Below are positions 46,492-56,901 of a stretch of 64,000 nucleotides of DNA, piece by piece. Location of the stretch: positions 20,456-84,455 of the forward strand of contig CAMVGT010000004.1 of the NCBI GenBank assembly GCA_947167125.1, read 5' to 3'. Positions within the stretch are counted from its first letter, which is position 1; every line of letters starts with the position of its first letter. Under the pieces are notes generated by a model. That model saw nothing but the letters and a program-made list of their open reading frames with translations, was not told the origin of the DNA and did not search any database. The DNA comes from an uncultured Erysipelotrichaceae bacterium. GTDB lineage: Bacteria > Bacillota_I > Bacilli_A > Erysipelotrichales > Erysipelotrichaceae. The position numbers were made by a program, and so were the translations under genes.

Positions 46492-47483
46492 ATGGAAAAG
46501 AGAAGACTTGGAAACAGCGATCTGTATGTAAATCCGGTAGGACTTGGATGCATGGGATTCAGCCATGCTTCAGGCGATCCGGTTCCTGAAGAAATATCTG
46601 TCAGAACTCTGCGTGAAGCATATGAGATCGGCTACGATTTCTTTGATACAGCAGAGGCGTATACAGGCGTCTATCCCGACGGCTCCGTTTCCTATAATGA
46701 GGAACTGGTCGGCAAGGCACTGAAGGATGTCCGTGACAAAGTTGTGATTGCCACAAAGATGGGTGTCGGTCATAACGAGGACAGATCGCTTCGTCTGGAT
46801 TCAAGACCTGAAACAATCCGCAGATCCCTGGAAAAGTCATTGGAAAGACTGGGAACAGATTATGTCGATCTCTATTATCAGCACAGAATTGATCCGAATG
46901 TGGAACCGGAAACTGTTGCGGAAACCATGGGCGAACTGATTAAGGAAGGAAGATCCGATATTGGGGAATCAGTGAGACAACAGAAGAATATCTCAGACGC
47001 GCCAATGCGGTGACACCTGTTACAGCAATTGAAAACCGCTATTCCATGATGGCAAGATGGCATGAATCCATCTTCCCGGTATGCGAAGAACTCAATGTTG
47101 CCTATGTCGCATTCTCCCCGATGGCCAACGGATTTCTGACCGGTGCCTACAATCCCAATACAAAGTTTGAAGGCAGCCAGGACTACCGTGCAAACATGCC
47201 GCAGTATACAGAAGAAGGCTACGCAAAGGCGAAGGATCTGCTGGACATGCTGGAAGAAATGTCTTCCGCAAAGAACTGCACAAAAGCACAGCTCTCCCTT
47301 GCCTGGATGATCTGCAAGAAGCCTTACATCGTACCGATTCCCGGTTCAAGAAAGTTGGAACGTCTCAAGGCCAATTTCGAAGCAGGCAATGTCATTCTGA
47401 CCCCGGAAGAAATTGCCGCAATCGACGCAAAGCTTGATACCATGGAGTTCGCCGTATTCGGCGGCCACTCCGCAAAGAAATAA
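46492..47483 (+). pseudogene. Aldo/keto reductase gene with a one-base deletion
   Basis: Two overlapping frames together make one AKR of about 330 residues. The first part starts at 46492 (AAAGGAG ribosome site) with MEKRRLGNSDLYVNPVGLGCMGFSH and carries the catalytic Asp, Tyr and Lys (FFDTAEAY, TKMG). At 46950-46951 the expected GGAAAG reads GGAAG, and the frame is lost; it stops at 47013. Restoring one A gives IRYWGISETTEEYLRRANAV, continuous with the second frame, which runs to 47483 and holds the cofactor region (IPGSRKLERLKANFEAG). The whole resembles the AKR11/AKR13 class. Real loss or sequencing error cannot be told apart here. Confidence 0.85.
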
Positions 47484-47496
47484 GACAGAAACAAAC

Positions 47497-47524
47497 AAAG
47501 GCGCTGCTGCAGCGCCTTTTGTCT
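47497..47524. terminator. Bidirectional terminator between AKR and ridA
   Basis: Ten-base stem AAAGGCGCTG / CAGCGCCTTT with a three-base loop. Confidence 0.85.
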
Positions 47525-47543
47525 GTAAAAATGTATCAATGAT

Positions 47544-47915
47544 TCAGAGTTCCGCGATTGCTTCGATTTCGCAGAGTGCTCCGGCAGGCAGCGTCTTTAC
47601 CGCGACGCAGCTTCTTGCCGGTTTGGATGTGAAGTATTTTTCATATACTTTGTTGAAAGCCGCAAAATCCGCCATGTCCGCAAGGAAACATGTTGTTTTG
47701 ATGACATGGTCAAAATCCGTTCCGGCTTCATTCAGAACGGCACCGACATTGCGGCAGCTCTGTTCCGCCTGGGCTTCAATTCCTTCCGCCATCGGCGTTC
47801 CGTCGGGATTTGCAGGGATCTGGCCGGATGTGAAAACAAGTCCGTTCAGTGTGATGTATGCATGGGAATAGGGACCGATCGCTTTCGGTGCTTTGTCGGA
47901 AATCACAGGTTTCAT
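47544..47915 (-). CDS. ridA: RidA-family enamine/imine deaminase
   Basis: A 123-residue YjgF/YER057c/UK114 protein. AIGPYSHA at the N-terminus, FTSGQIPANPDG, AGTDFDHVIKTTCFLADM and RSCVAVKTLPAGALCEIEAIA match the family, including the conserved Arg and Glu of the deaminase site. It hydrolyses reactive enamines released by PLP enzymes. AAAGGAG ribosome site. It is divergent from the third GH1 gene. Confidence 0.93.
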   Translation of the reverse strand: MKPVISDKAPKAIGPYSHAYITLNGLVFTSGQIPANPDGTPMAEGIEAQAEQSCRNVGAVLNEAGTDFDHVIKTTCFLADMADFAAFNKVYEKYFTSKPARSCVAVKTLPAGALCEIEAIAEL

Positions 47916-47941
47916 TTTCTTGCTCCTTTGTTCTTGCTTTT

Positions 47942-47998
47942 ATTGTATCGGGATGTTTTCAGGATGTCTTCAATAATCGTTTTCACGCATGGTACAAT
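47942..47998. promoter_or_regulatory. Divergent promoters of ridA and GH1
   Basis: Plus strand: -35 TTCAAT (47969-47974), 18 bases, -10 TACAAT (47993-47998). Minus strand: -10 TACAAT (complement of 47942-47947) for ridA. Confidence 0.5.
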
Positions 47999-48002
47999 TT
48001 GA

Positions 48003-49505
<1,503 letters not shown>

Positions 49506-49514
49506 TCAGAGCAG

Positions 49515-49542
49515 AATGACCGGCAGACCGCCGGTCATTTTT
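49515..49542 (+). terminator. Terminator after the third GH1 gene
   Basis: Ten-base stem AATGACCGGC / GCCGGTCATT, five-base loop, short T-run. Confidence 0.85.
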
Positions 49543-49611
49543 AAGAATCGTAAGATTGTATGTCAGTATTCTCCATGCTAAATTAGTAGGGAAACGAAAG
49601 GATTTAATCAT

Positions 49612-50559
49612 ATGAAAAAATTACTGATCAGACTGTCTGCACTGCTGATGGCGGTTTCGATCGTCTTCCAGGCAAAAGCCGGACAGACTGAAACAAAGGC
49701 GCTCGGCGGATCTGTGGACATGGGCAATGTCATTCAGATGGGGACATTTGAAGGAACGTCGCATTATATTGTTTTCTATCCGAAGGCACTGGAAAGTTCA
49801 GACCAGACCTGGCCAGTGGCGGTATGGGCAAACGGAACCATGTGCGCACCTGCGCTGTATACTTCGCTTCTTGCGGGAGTCGCGGAACAGGGATATGTCG
49901 TTGTGGCAAGTTCGGATGTCATGTCCGCGGACGGAAAATCGCAGCGGGAAGCGATCGACTGGATCTTCGATCAGTCCATGGATGAGGAAAGTGTTTTCTG
50001 CGGAAAGATCGATCCGCAGCGCATCGGCGCATTCGGTCACTCCCAGGGCGGCAGAAGCTCCGTCAATGCGGCTGCGGCGGACAGCAGGATTTCCTGCATT
50101 GTCTCCATTGCCGGCAGCAGCTATGGCTCTGAAGCGGAAAAGCTCAGCACACCCGCACTGTTTCTGACCGGCTCCAAGGATCTGGTTGTTCTGTCTTCCT
50201 TATGGGTCAAGCCCGCCTACAACAAATGCAAAGGACCTGCGGTCTATGCGTCACTGGACGGGGGAATCCATACATCCGTGATTCTCAATGCGGATCCGTA
50301 TATTCACTATGTAACGCAATGGTTCAACGCCTGGCTGAACAATGATTCCGATTCCATGTCTGTCTTCAAAGGAAACGGATTAAGACAGGATAAAGCGTGG
50401 AAAGATTATCAGGCAAAGAATCTGAACGCTTCCGGAGTCGGCTCTGTTTTCTCCGGCGGCAGCTTCTGGAAATTTGCCAGCATTGCGGAACTGGTCGTTA
50501 TCGTCCTGCTGGTTGTCCTGTTCCGCAAAGGCGGAAAAAACGACCGTATGGCCGTCTGA
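49612..50559 (+). CDS. Surface-anchored alpha/beta hydrolase of the cutinase/PET-hydrolase-like group
   Basis: A 315-residue exported protein. An N-terminal signal peptide (MKKLLIRLSALLMAVSIVFQAKAG) precedes an alpha/beta-hydrolase domain with nucleophile Ser144 in GHSQGG, Asp in LTGSKDL and His in DGGIHTS. AVWANGTMCAPALYTSLLAGVAEQGYVVVA resembles the N-terminal half of bacterial cutinase/PET hydrolase-like and chlorophyllase-like enzymes. The C-terminus is a membrane helix (about 286-304) followed by RKGGKND, so the enzyme is anchored to the outside of the membrane. It is probably an esterase; the natural substrate is unknown. Confidence 0.78.
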   Translation: MKKLLIRLSALLMAVSIVFQAKAGQTETKALGGSVDMGNVIQMGTFEGTSHYIVFYPKALESSDQTWPVAVWANGTMCAPALYTSLLAGVAEQGYVVVASSDVMSADGKSQREAIDWIFDQSMDEESVFCGKIDPQRIGAFGHSQGGRSSVNAAAADSRISCIVSIAGSSYGSEAEKLSTPALFLTGSKDLVVLSSLWVKPAYNKCKGPAVYASLDGGIHTSVILNADPYIHYVTQWFNAWLNNDSDSMSVFKGNGLRQDKAWKDYQAKNLNASGVGSVFSGGSFWKFASIAELVVIVLLVVLFRKGGKNDRMAV

Positions 50560-50581
50560 CATTGAACAGAATTCCATAAAG

Positions 50582-50610
50582 AAAGTGCTTCCGTCGGGAA
50601 GCACTTTTTC
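50582..50610. terminator. Bidirectional terminator between hydrolase and MATE genes
   Basis: Eleven-base stem AAAGTGCTTCC / GGAAGCACTTT with a four-base loop and a T-run on both strands. Confidence 0.88.
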
Positions 50611-51970
50611 AGTTCAGCTGTTCTTTTTCAAGGTCTTTCTTCATGCGGAAGAAAAGATAAACGGAGATGATGCAGGCGGCGATATCGGCTGCCGGGATTG
50701 CGATCCACAGATTTGAAAGACCGTGGAAGGCAATGGAAAGCAGGAAGAAGAAGGATACCGGAAGAATGAATCCTCTCAGCACATTGACAATCAATGTGTA
50801 CTGCGGATGGCCCAGTGCCTGCATGGAGGATGTCAGGATAATGCATGTCCCGCCGAAAACAAGCGAGATCAATGCGAAGCGCAGGGCGGTCATGCCGATG
50901 GCCATCATACTGTCGGAAGCACTGAACATTTTCAGAATCCATGCCGGTGAGAATTCGAGAATCACGGTCAGCACAAGCATCAGAGACAGTATGATGCTGA
51001 GGCCGTAGCGGATTGTTTTCCAGACGCGGTCATATCGTTTTGTGCCGCGGTTGTAGGAAAGAATCGGTACCATGCCGTTATTCATGCCGAAGGACGGCAT
51101 ATAGCAGAAATTCTGCAGTTTCATCCAGACACCGTATACTGCGGTGGCGGTTGTGCTGTACTGCAGGAAAATCTGATTGACGAAGAACGAACTCATGGAT
51201 GTCAGTCCCATTGTGATCATGCTCGGAATACCGACAGTATAAATTTCCTTTGCGGCTTTTCCGCTGGGATGAAAGATTTTCTGAAGACTGAGGCTGACCC
51301 ATTCATTGCGGTTATGGTTGAACCACAGGGCAATCCCCGCAGCCAGGATCTGACCGAGAACGGTCGCAATTGCCGCGCCGGCAATTCCCATTTTGGGAAA
51401 CGGACCGATTCCGAAGATCAGCAGCGGATCGAAAATGATATTGAAAACTGCACCGGAAGCCTGGGAAATCATTGCCATGGTCGCATTGCCTGTCGATGTC
51501 AGCATCTTTTCAAAATAGGTTCCGAAGAATGCACCGGCGCAGACAATCCACACAATTGAAAGATAGGTTGTACCGGCTTCAATGATTTCGGGAACATCGG
51601 TCTGAAAACGATAGAACGGACCGGTGAATGTGATGCCGAGAACCGCAAAGAAGACGATATAGCACAGACACAGGAAAATACCTGTATTGGTCAGTGCTTC
51701 AGCATGGTCATACTTCTTTTGGGCAATGGTTTTCGGCAGTGAAGCACTCAGACCGACCCCGGTTCCGACACCGATCGCTCCCATGATCGACTGCATCGGA
51801 AATGCCAGTGACACCGCAGTCAGTGAATTTTCGGAAATCCTTGCGACAAACATGGAGTCGACGATGTTGTATAAAGCCTGTATGAAGAACGATATCATCA
51901 TCGGAATCGCCATTGTCATCAGCAGTCTTCCGACGGGCATCGTACCGAGTTTGTTTTCTCTCTGTGTCAT
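50609..51970 (-). CDS. MATE-family efflux transporter (second)
   Basis: A 453-residue protein with about twelve membrane helices. GRLLMTMAIPMMISFFIQALYNIVDSMFVARI is the MATE opening, and the second half starts TVGIPSMITMGLTSMSSFFVNQIFL. It belongs to the MepA-like branch and would export cationic compounds. It is monocistronic and divergent from the Na/phosphate cotransporter gene. The cargo is unknown. Confidence 0.88.
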   Translation of the reverse strand: MTQRENKLGTMPVGRLLMTMAIPMMISFFIQALYNIVDSMFVARISENSLTAVSLAFPMQSIMGAIGVGTGVGLSASLPKTIAQKKYDHAEALTNTGIFLCLCYIVFFAVLGITFTGPFYRFQTDVPEIIEAGTTYLSIVWIVCAGAFFGTYFEKMLTSTGNATMAMISQASGAVFNIIFDPLLIFGIGPFPKMGIAGAAIATVLGQILAAGIALWFNHNRNEWVSLSLQKIFHPSGKAAKEIYTVGIPSMITMGLTSMSSFFVNQIFLQYSTTATAVYGVWMKLQNFCYMPSFGMNNGMVPILSYNRGTKRYDRVWKTIRYGLSIILSLMLVLTVILEFSPAWILKMFSASDSMMAIGMTALRFALISLVFGGTCIILTSSMQALGHPQYTLIVNVLRGFILPVSFFFLLSIAFHGLSNLWIAIPAADIAACIISVYLFFRMKKDLEKEQLN

Positions 51971-52049
51971 TGTTTTACCTCAATGTGCCTATTTTATCGG
52001 AAAAACCGGAAAAAGGTACTGAGAAACATCGCGGCAGAAGATTATTTTT

Positions 52050-52065
52050 CTGATAGCGTTTACAT
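52050..52065 (+). promoter_or_regulatory. cre-like site between MATE and Na/Pi cotransporter genes
   Basis: CTGATAGCGTTTACAT differs from the cre consensus at two positions. It lies just upstream of the predicted -35 of the cotransporter gene. Confidence 0.4.
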
Positions 52066-52078
52066 TCCCGTTTAGGAA

Positions 52079-52106
52079 TTCAACTTTTTATTCTTTGGAG
52101 TAAAAT
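52079..52106 (+). promoter_or_regulatory. Promoter of the Na/Pi cotransporter gene
   Basis: -35 TTCAAC (52079-52084), 16-base spacer, -10 TAAAAT (52101-52106). Confidence 0.5.
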
Positions 52107-52108
52107 GA

Positions 52109-52134
52109 TAGAAACCGGTTCAGACCGGTTTCTA
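52109..52134 (+). promoter_or_regulatory. 5' leader hairpin just before the ribosome site
   Basis: Perfect 10-base stem TAGAAACCGG / CCGGTTTCTA with a six-base loop, placed at the predicted transcript start and ending against AGGAG. There is no T-run. It probably protects the 5' end or tunes translation. Confidence 0.5.
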
Positions 52135-52151
52135 TAGGAGAATCAAACACT

Positions 52152-53987
52152 ATGAGTATATTTGATGTCCTGACTCTCTTAGGCGGACTTGCGATGTTTC
52201 TGTTCGGCATGCGCTTAATGGGAGACGGACTGAAGGAGAGTTCATCCGGAACTCTGAAACGGATGATGGAAATGGTCACCAACAACCCGTTCAAAGCATT
52301 TCTGCTCGGTGCCGGTGTTACCGCTGTCATCCAGTCATCCACTGCGACAATCGTCATCACATCCGGCCTGGTTGCGGCCGGAATCATTTCATTCCATCAG
52401 TCGCTCGGCATCATCATCGGTGCCAATGTCGGTACAACCGTTACCGGTCAGATCATCCGGCTTCTTGATCTGAGCGGATCGGCAGGCTGGCTGCAGCTGT
52501 TTACACCGTCCACACTTGCCCCTGTCGCACTGATTCTGGGAATCGTTCTGATCATGACCAACCGCGTGAAGAATGCGAAGATTCTCGGTAATATCGCAAT
52601 CGGATTCGGCATTCTGTTTACCGGTCTGATGCACATGACTTCTGCCGTGGACGCGCTTTCCGAAACAGGAATCTTCGAATCGCTGTTCAGCAGTCTCGGT
52701 TCCAATCCGCTGATCGGCTATGCAACAGGTGCTGCAGTCGCATTTATTCTGCAGAGCTCATCAGCTGCAGTCGGTATACTGCAGGCACTGTCCTCTTCCG
52801 GTCTTCTGGTATTCAAAGGCATCTATTCCGTCATTCTCGGTATTTATCTCGGAGACTGCGTCACCACCGCGATTGTCTGCTATATCGGCGCAAGAGCGGA
52901 AGCCAAGCGGGTCGGTATTGTCAATATTATCTACAATCTGTTCAAAACAGTTCTGGTTGCCATCGGTATCTTGATCGCAAAGCAGACCGGACTTCTTGAT
53001 CCGATCTGGGATGCGGCAGTCAATTCGGGACGCATTGCCAACACCAATACCATTTTCAATCTGGTCTGTGCGGTGATCGCGCTTCCGGCTGTTTCCGTTC
53101 TTGAAAAGGCGGCAGTCAGAATTGTGCCGGATGAACCGGTGAGCGAAAACAAATATAAGGATAAGCTGGACGCATTGAACCCGGCATTCTTCTCCACGCC
53201 GGCACTGGCATTAAGAAGCTGCTATGACGCATTAATGACAATGTATGATGCGGCCAGGAAGAATATCGAACAATCCTGCCGGCTGTTAAGGAAATATGAT
53301 GAATCCATTGCACAGCAGATCAACGAGGAAGAAGAGAATATCGACATCCTGGCTGACAGCATATCCCGCTATATTGCGGAAATGACATCCGCATTGACAG
53401 CGGAGTATCATACCGTAATCGCAAATGAATACTACAAGCTGGTAGTGGAATTTGAACGCCTGGGAGATTATGCGACAAATCTCTGTGAGACGGCAAAAGA
53501 CCTGGATAAAAAAGATGCCCGTCTTTCCGTCTGGGCAGTCAGTGAACTGGATATTCTGGATGAAGTGCTGCAGAAAATCTTCGACAAGGCGGACAGGACC
53601 GCAAGGTTCAGGGATGTGGATGCGGCTTATGATATCGAACCGTACGAGGAAGTGGTTGATGATATGGTTGATGTGATGAGAAAGCATCATCTGAGCCGTC
53701 TTTCCAAAGGCCTCTGTTCTGTGACTGCAGGAACGGATTTTATGGATATCCTGCATGATCTTGAAAGGATTTCGGATACCTGTTCCAACATCGGTCTTGC
53801 GACAATTGCCCGTGTCCATCCTGAAACAGCGAACATGGCACATGACTATATCTATTACCTGCATGCAGGCAGGGATGAATATTTCAATCAGAAATACAAA
53901 GAGGCAAGCGATGAATACATGCCGCGGCTGAAAGGAATCATTGCCAGCAGCGAGAATAAAGCAGATACGGATACTGCTTCAAAGTAA
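52152..53987 (+). CDS. Na+/phosphate cotransporter family protein with PhoU-like domain
   Basis: A 611-residue protein. The N-terminal membrane part (about 1-320) has the duplicated Na/Pi repeat: GAGVTAVIQSSTATIVITSGLVAAG and AAVAFILQSSSAAVGILQALSS, with the QSS motifs that form the transport site. The C-terminal part (about 350-590) is helical and PhoU-like (EFERLGDYATNLCE, HDLERISDTCSNIG). It imports phosphate or a related anion with sodium. The gene is monocistronic, with a hairpin-capped leader. Confidence 0.9.
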   Translation: MSIFDVLTLLGGLAMFLFGMRLMGDGLKESSSGTLKRMMEMVTNNPFKAFLLGAGVTAVIQSSTATIVITSGLVAAGIISFHQSLGIIIGANVGTTVTGQIIRLLDLSGSAGWLQLFTPSTLAPVALILGIVLIMTNRVKNAKILGNIAIGFGILFTGLMHMTSAVDALSETGIFESLFSSLGSNPLIGYATGAAVAFILQSSSAAVGILQALSSSGLLVFKGIYSVILGIYLGDCVTTAIVCYIGARAEAKRVGIVNIIYNLFKTVLVAIGILIAKQTGLLDPIWDAAVNSGRIANTNTIFNLVCAVIALPAVSVLEKAAVRIVPDEPVSENKYKDKLDALNPAFFSTPALALRSCYDALMTMYDAARKNIEQSCRLLRKYDESIAQQINEEEENIDILADSISRYIAEMTSALTAEYHTVIANEYYKLVVEFERLGDYATNLCETAKDLDKKDARLSVWAVSELDILDEVLQKIFDKADRTARFRDVDAAYDIEPYEEVVDDMVDVMRKHHLSRLSKGLCSVTAGTDFMDILHDLERISDTCSNIGLATIARVHPETANMAHDYIYYLHAGRDEYFNQKYKEASDEYMPRLKGIIASSENKADTDTASK

Positions 53988-54025
53988 AAAGGAATCTTCC
54001 GTTTGATTGGAAAATTCCTTTTTTT
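53986..54025. terminator. Bidirectional terminator between cotransporter and VanY-like genes
   Basis: Fifteen-base stem with one mismatch (53986-54000 with 54009-54023) rich in A on one side and T on the other. Confidence 0.85.
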
Positions 54026-55227
54026 CAGTCCGTCATTTCTTCAAGAGCTTTTTCAATCAATGTATCGGAAGGACGGTTGGCTTCATCTTCCCATCCTTTC
54101 AGAAACAGGGACCAGTATTCATCATAGGTAAGTCCTGTTGCTGAAACGCTCTTTGCAAGATCCTTGCCGATATATCTGTAATAGGAAGCGTCCTGCTCGC
54201 AGCCGGTGACGTCTTCCTGTCCTTCCGGATAGCGCTCAATGAATCCATAGGATACAGCGTTTTTCTTCAGCCATTTATAGCAGTCGGTTGTCCGGAAGTC
54301 TTCATATTTTTCATAGGTTGCCGCAAATGTGCAGGATAATCCGGTCTGGAATTCGCAGAAGCCGGGCTTTCCGAGCATCAGGTCGGCAGCGTTTTCTCCT
54401 CTTGTTTCAAGAAGGAGATTGTAGGATCTGCTGATTGCGTCATAGTTCATATAAGAACCGCTGACAAAGAATGCATTTCCTTCTTCAAGGGCCTTCATGC
54501 ACATTTTCAGTGCCGCATCCGCCGCTTCCTTGCGCAGATTCATTCCGTTTACGGCATATTCGGTTGTGATCGGTGTCAGATCATCCGGCTCATAAGTATC
54601 CGGCAGGCTGTAATTTTTATTGATCAGCACATCCGTTTGCGAAGGATGGGCAGCTTCTTCTGTATGGCGGTAATTCTCACGATAGCTGCCGTTAAGAATA
54701 AAGGAACCGTCTTTCCGCTCAGTCCTGGTTTCCGTACAGTCCTCTATGTAGCCTGTCTCATCCCACTGGTAATCAAAGACAAGCAGGGGAATCATTTCCC
54801 GGTATGTCAGCTTTGAGAACAGATTGATGATCTGATCTTCTTCATATCCGAGATCCGCAAGTCTTTCGTAAAGAAGATATTCTTTATCGGAAACCGTTCC
54901 GTATTCATCCGCCGCAATATAAAGAGGAAGATATTTTTTATTGAGATCTCCCTTTACTGCCGCTTCGGCAAGGGAATGTGAATAGTATCCGTTTTTCAGA
55001 ATCGTCTCTTCCAGCTGGGCATTGCGGATCGCTTCCGCTTCCGCTTTGGTATAGCCAAGCCGGCGCAGAAGGGCGTCGGATCTCTGCTTTGGAATCTGGA
55101 ATGCCGCAAATATGGCGGCAGCCAGCACAAGCGGAATCAGTATGATCTGCCAGCGGATTCTGCGGCGCGGTTTTTTCTTCTTTTTTCCGGACGGATTTCC
55201 GGCGGTTTTCTTTTTCGTCTCTGTCAT
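54025..55227 (-). CDS. VanY-fold (M15) protein lacking the catalytic zinc ligands
   Basis: A 400-residue membrane-anchored protein: basic N-terminus, one helix at about 27-43, then an extracellular region whose C-terminal half aligns with D-alanyl-D-alanine carboxypeptidases (LINKNYSLPDTY, PGFCEFQTGLS, WLKKNAVSYGFIERYPEG, YYRYIG). The family's metal site SxHxxG-L-A-x-D and E-P-W-H is not kept: the first His is Phe293 (EFQTG), the Asp is Thr300, and the last His and its neighbours read DASYY (Tyr349). So it should bind the stem-peptide region of peptidoglycan, or nothing like it, without cleaving. It is the last gene of an overlapping operon with RluA- and RlmI-like genes. Confidence 0.8.
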   Translation of the reverse strand: MTETKKKTAGNPSGKKKKKPRRRIRWQIILIPLVLAAAIFAAFQIPKQRSDALLRRLGYTKAEAEAIRNAQLEETILKNGYYSHSLAEAAVKGDLNKKYLPLYIAADEYGTVSDKEYLLYERLADLGYEEDQIINLFSKLTYREMIPLLVFDYQWDETGYIEDCTETRTERKDGSFILNGSYRENYRHTEEAAHPSQTDVLINKNYSLPDTYEPDDLTPITTEYAVNGMNLRKEAADAALKMCMKALEEGNAFFVSGSYMNYDAISRSYNLLLETRGENAADLMLGKPGFCEFQTGLSCTFAATYEKYEDFRTTDCYKWLKKNAVSYGFIERYPEGQEDVTGCEQDASYYRYIGKDLAKSVSATGLTYDEYWSLFLKGWEDEANRPSDTLIEKALEEMTD

Positions 55228-55889
55228 TTCAGTTCCTCAAATAGATTCCATGGATAAACCTGCGGCGGCATATGTTCCGCGATGACCGGTGTTTTCAGGG
55301 TGGGGTGAGGGAATTCCAGACGGCAGGCATACAAAGCGATCTGTCCCTTGCGGGTATTCGGATTGTAGCGCTGATCAAATACGAGCGGATAGCCGCGGGA
55401 GGAAAACTGGACCCGGATCTGATGCGGTCTGCCTGTACGCAGGCGGATCCTGACAAGCGTTTTTCCTTCTCTGCGCGCAAGCACTTCATAGGAAAGCTCA
55501 CTGAATTTGCCATGCGCTTCATCCGTGGTCCGTGAAGTATTTGTTTTCGGATCCTTGACGAGCCAGTCTTTCAATGTGCCCTGATCTGTTTTCAGATTTC
55601 CGTCCAGCACCGCAAGATAGGTTTTCTTCATCGCATGCGTGCGCACTGCTTCCGAAAGCCGGGATGCGGCTTTGGAAGTTTTCGCGAAAACCATCACACC
55701 GCCGACCGGACGGTCAAGCCGGTGCACCAGACCCAGATAAACATTGCCGGGCTTCTGATATTTTTCCTTAATATAGTCTCTGCACATGTTCAGCAGATCC
55801 GGATCGCCGGAGCTGTCTTCCGCACACGGCACATTGACAGGCTTTTCCACGCAGAGGACGTGATTGTCCTCATAGAGAACATGGATCAT
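55224..55889 (-). CDS. RluA-family pseudouridine synthase
   Basis: A 221-residue synthase without an S4 domain. The catalytic Asp is in VHRLDRPVGG, and LRTGRPHQIRVQ and RTT-type loops follow. It isomerises uridine to pseudouridine in rRNA or tRNA. It overlaps both neighbours by 4 bases. Its exact RNA target cannot be read from the sequence. Confidence 0.88.
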   Translation of the reverse strand: MIHVLYEDNHVLCVEKPVNVPCAEDSSGDPDLLNMCRDYIKEKYQKPGNVYLGLVHRLDRPVGGVMVFAKTSKAASRLSEAVRTHAMKKTYLAVLDGNLKTDQGTLKDWLVKDPKTNTSRTTDEAHGKFSELSYEVLARREGKTLVRIRLRTGRPHQIRVQFSSRGYPLVFDQRYNPNTRKGQIALYACRLEFPHPTLKTPVIAEHMPPQVYPWNLFEELK

Positions 55890-56764
55890 ACTCTCTCCCA
55901 GCGTCCGAAGATGCCGCAGGGCAGAAGAAGATCTCTGCTTTCAACCGGCAGCGCGACTTCTCCGGTTTCAATCTTTCCGTCCGGATGTTCCGGAAGGATG
56001 ATGGTTTTCATCATGTTTTCCAGCACGACCGAAGAGAACCCGGTTGTATAGCTGTTGATCAGGAAGAAAAGGGCATGATCATCAAGAATCTCCATGCAGG
56101 CACGGATCAGTCCGGTGATTTCCTTTTCAAACTTCCACATTTCGCCATCCGGCCCCCGTCCATAGGAAGGCGGATCCATCAGGATGCCGTGATAGGTGCG
56201 GCCCCTGCGCTTTTCGCGCTCCACGAATTTCAGGCAGTCATCCACAATGAAGCGGATCTTTTTCTCCTGCAGTCCGCAGAGATCGCGGTTTTCCTTTGCC
56301 CACTGAACCATTCCCTTGGACGCGTCCACATGAACGACTTCCGCGGCTCCGGCAGCGGCGCATGCCATGGTGGCTCCGCCGGTATAGGCAAACAGGTTGA
56401 GAATCCGGAATTCCTCATCCGGATATTTCCGGATCAGACCGCTCATCCAGTCCCAGTTGACCGCCTGTTCCGGGAACAGGCCGGTGTGCTTGAAACCGGT
56501 CGGCGATACTTTGAATGTCAGCTCTTTATAATTGACAGTCCATGATTCGGGGAGCTTCTGCCGGTATTCCCAGCTTCCTCCGCCTTTGCTGGAACGGTGA
56601 TATACAGCATCCGCTTTTTTCCACATTCCCTTGTTCTGTTCAGCAGGCCAGATTGCCTGGGGATCGGGACGGCGGAGTACAATCCCTTTCCACTGTTCAA
56701 GTTTTTCGCCGCTTCCGGCATCTATACAGGAATAATCCTTCCATTCATCAGCTTTTCTTAACAT
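55886..56764 (-). CDS. RlmI-like class I SAM-dependent rRNA methyltransferase
   Basis: A 292-residue methyltransferase of the RlmI/RlmK type without the N-terminal PUA domain. NLFAYTGGATMACAAAGA is the SAM-binding loop, VHVDASKGMVQWAKEN follows, and catalytic motif LMDPPSYGRG is at about 196-205. It probably methylates cytosine-5 of 23S rRNA or another RNA. It is the first gene of a three-gene operon whose genes overlap by 4 bases. Confidence 0.85.
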   Translation of the reverse strand: MLRKADEWKDYSCIDAGSGEKLEQWKGIVLRRPDPQAIWPAEQNKGMWKKADAVYHRSSKGGGSWEYRQKLPESWTVNYKELTFKVSPTGFKHTGLFPEQAVNWDWMSGLIRKYPDEEFRILNLFAYTGGATMACAAAGAAEVVHVDASKGMVQWAKENRDLCGLQEKKIRFIVDDCLKFVEREKRRGRTYHGILMDPPSYGRGPDGEMWKFEKEITGLIRACMEILDDHALFFLINSYTTGFSSVVLENMMKTIILPEHPDGKIETGEVALPVESRDLLLPCGIFGRWERV

Positions 56765-56901
56765 AGTGAGACCTCGTGGGTATTATATCATGCACGGTGT
56801 GTTTTCATCATCAGACCCGGTAAATCCTGCCGGTGCATCCATGTGCTATGGTATAATACGGGTTACAGCTTTTTTTGTAAAAAGCCATGGAGCATACAGA
56901 T

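Noticed and set aside
54025..56764. Vancomycin-resistance (van) cluster
   Set aside because: The VanY-like protein lacks its catalytic residues and the neighbours are RNA-modification enzymes; no vanR/S/H/A/X is present.
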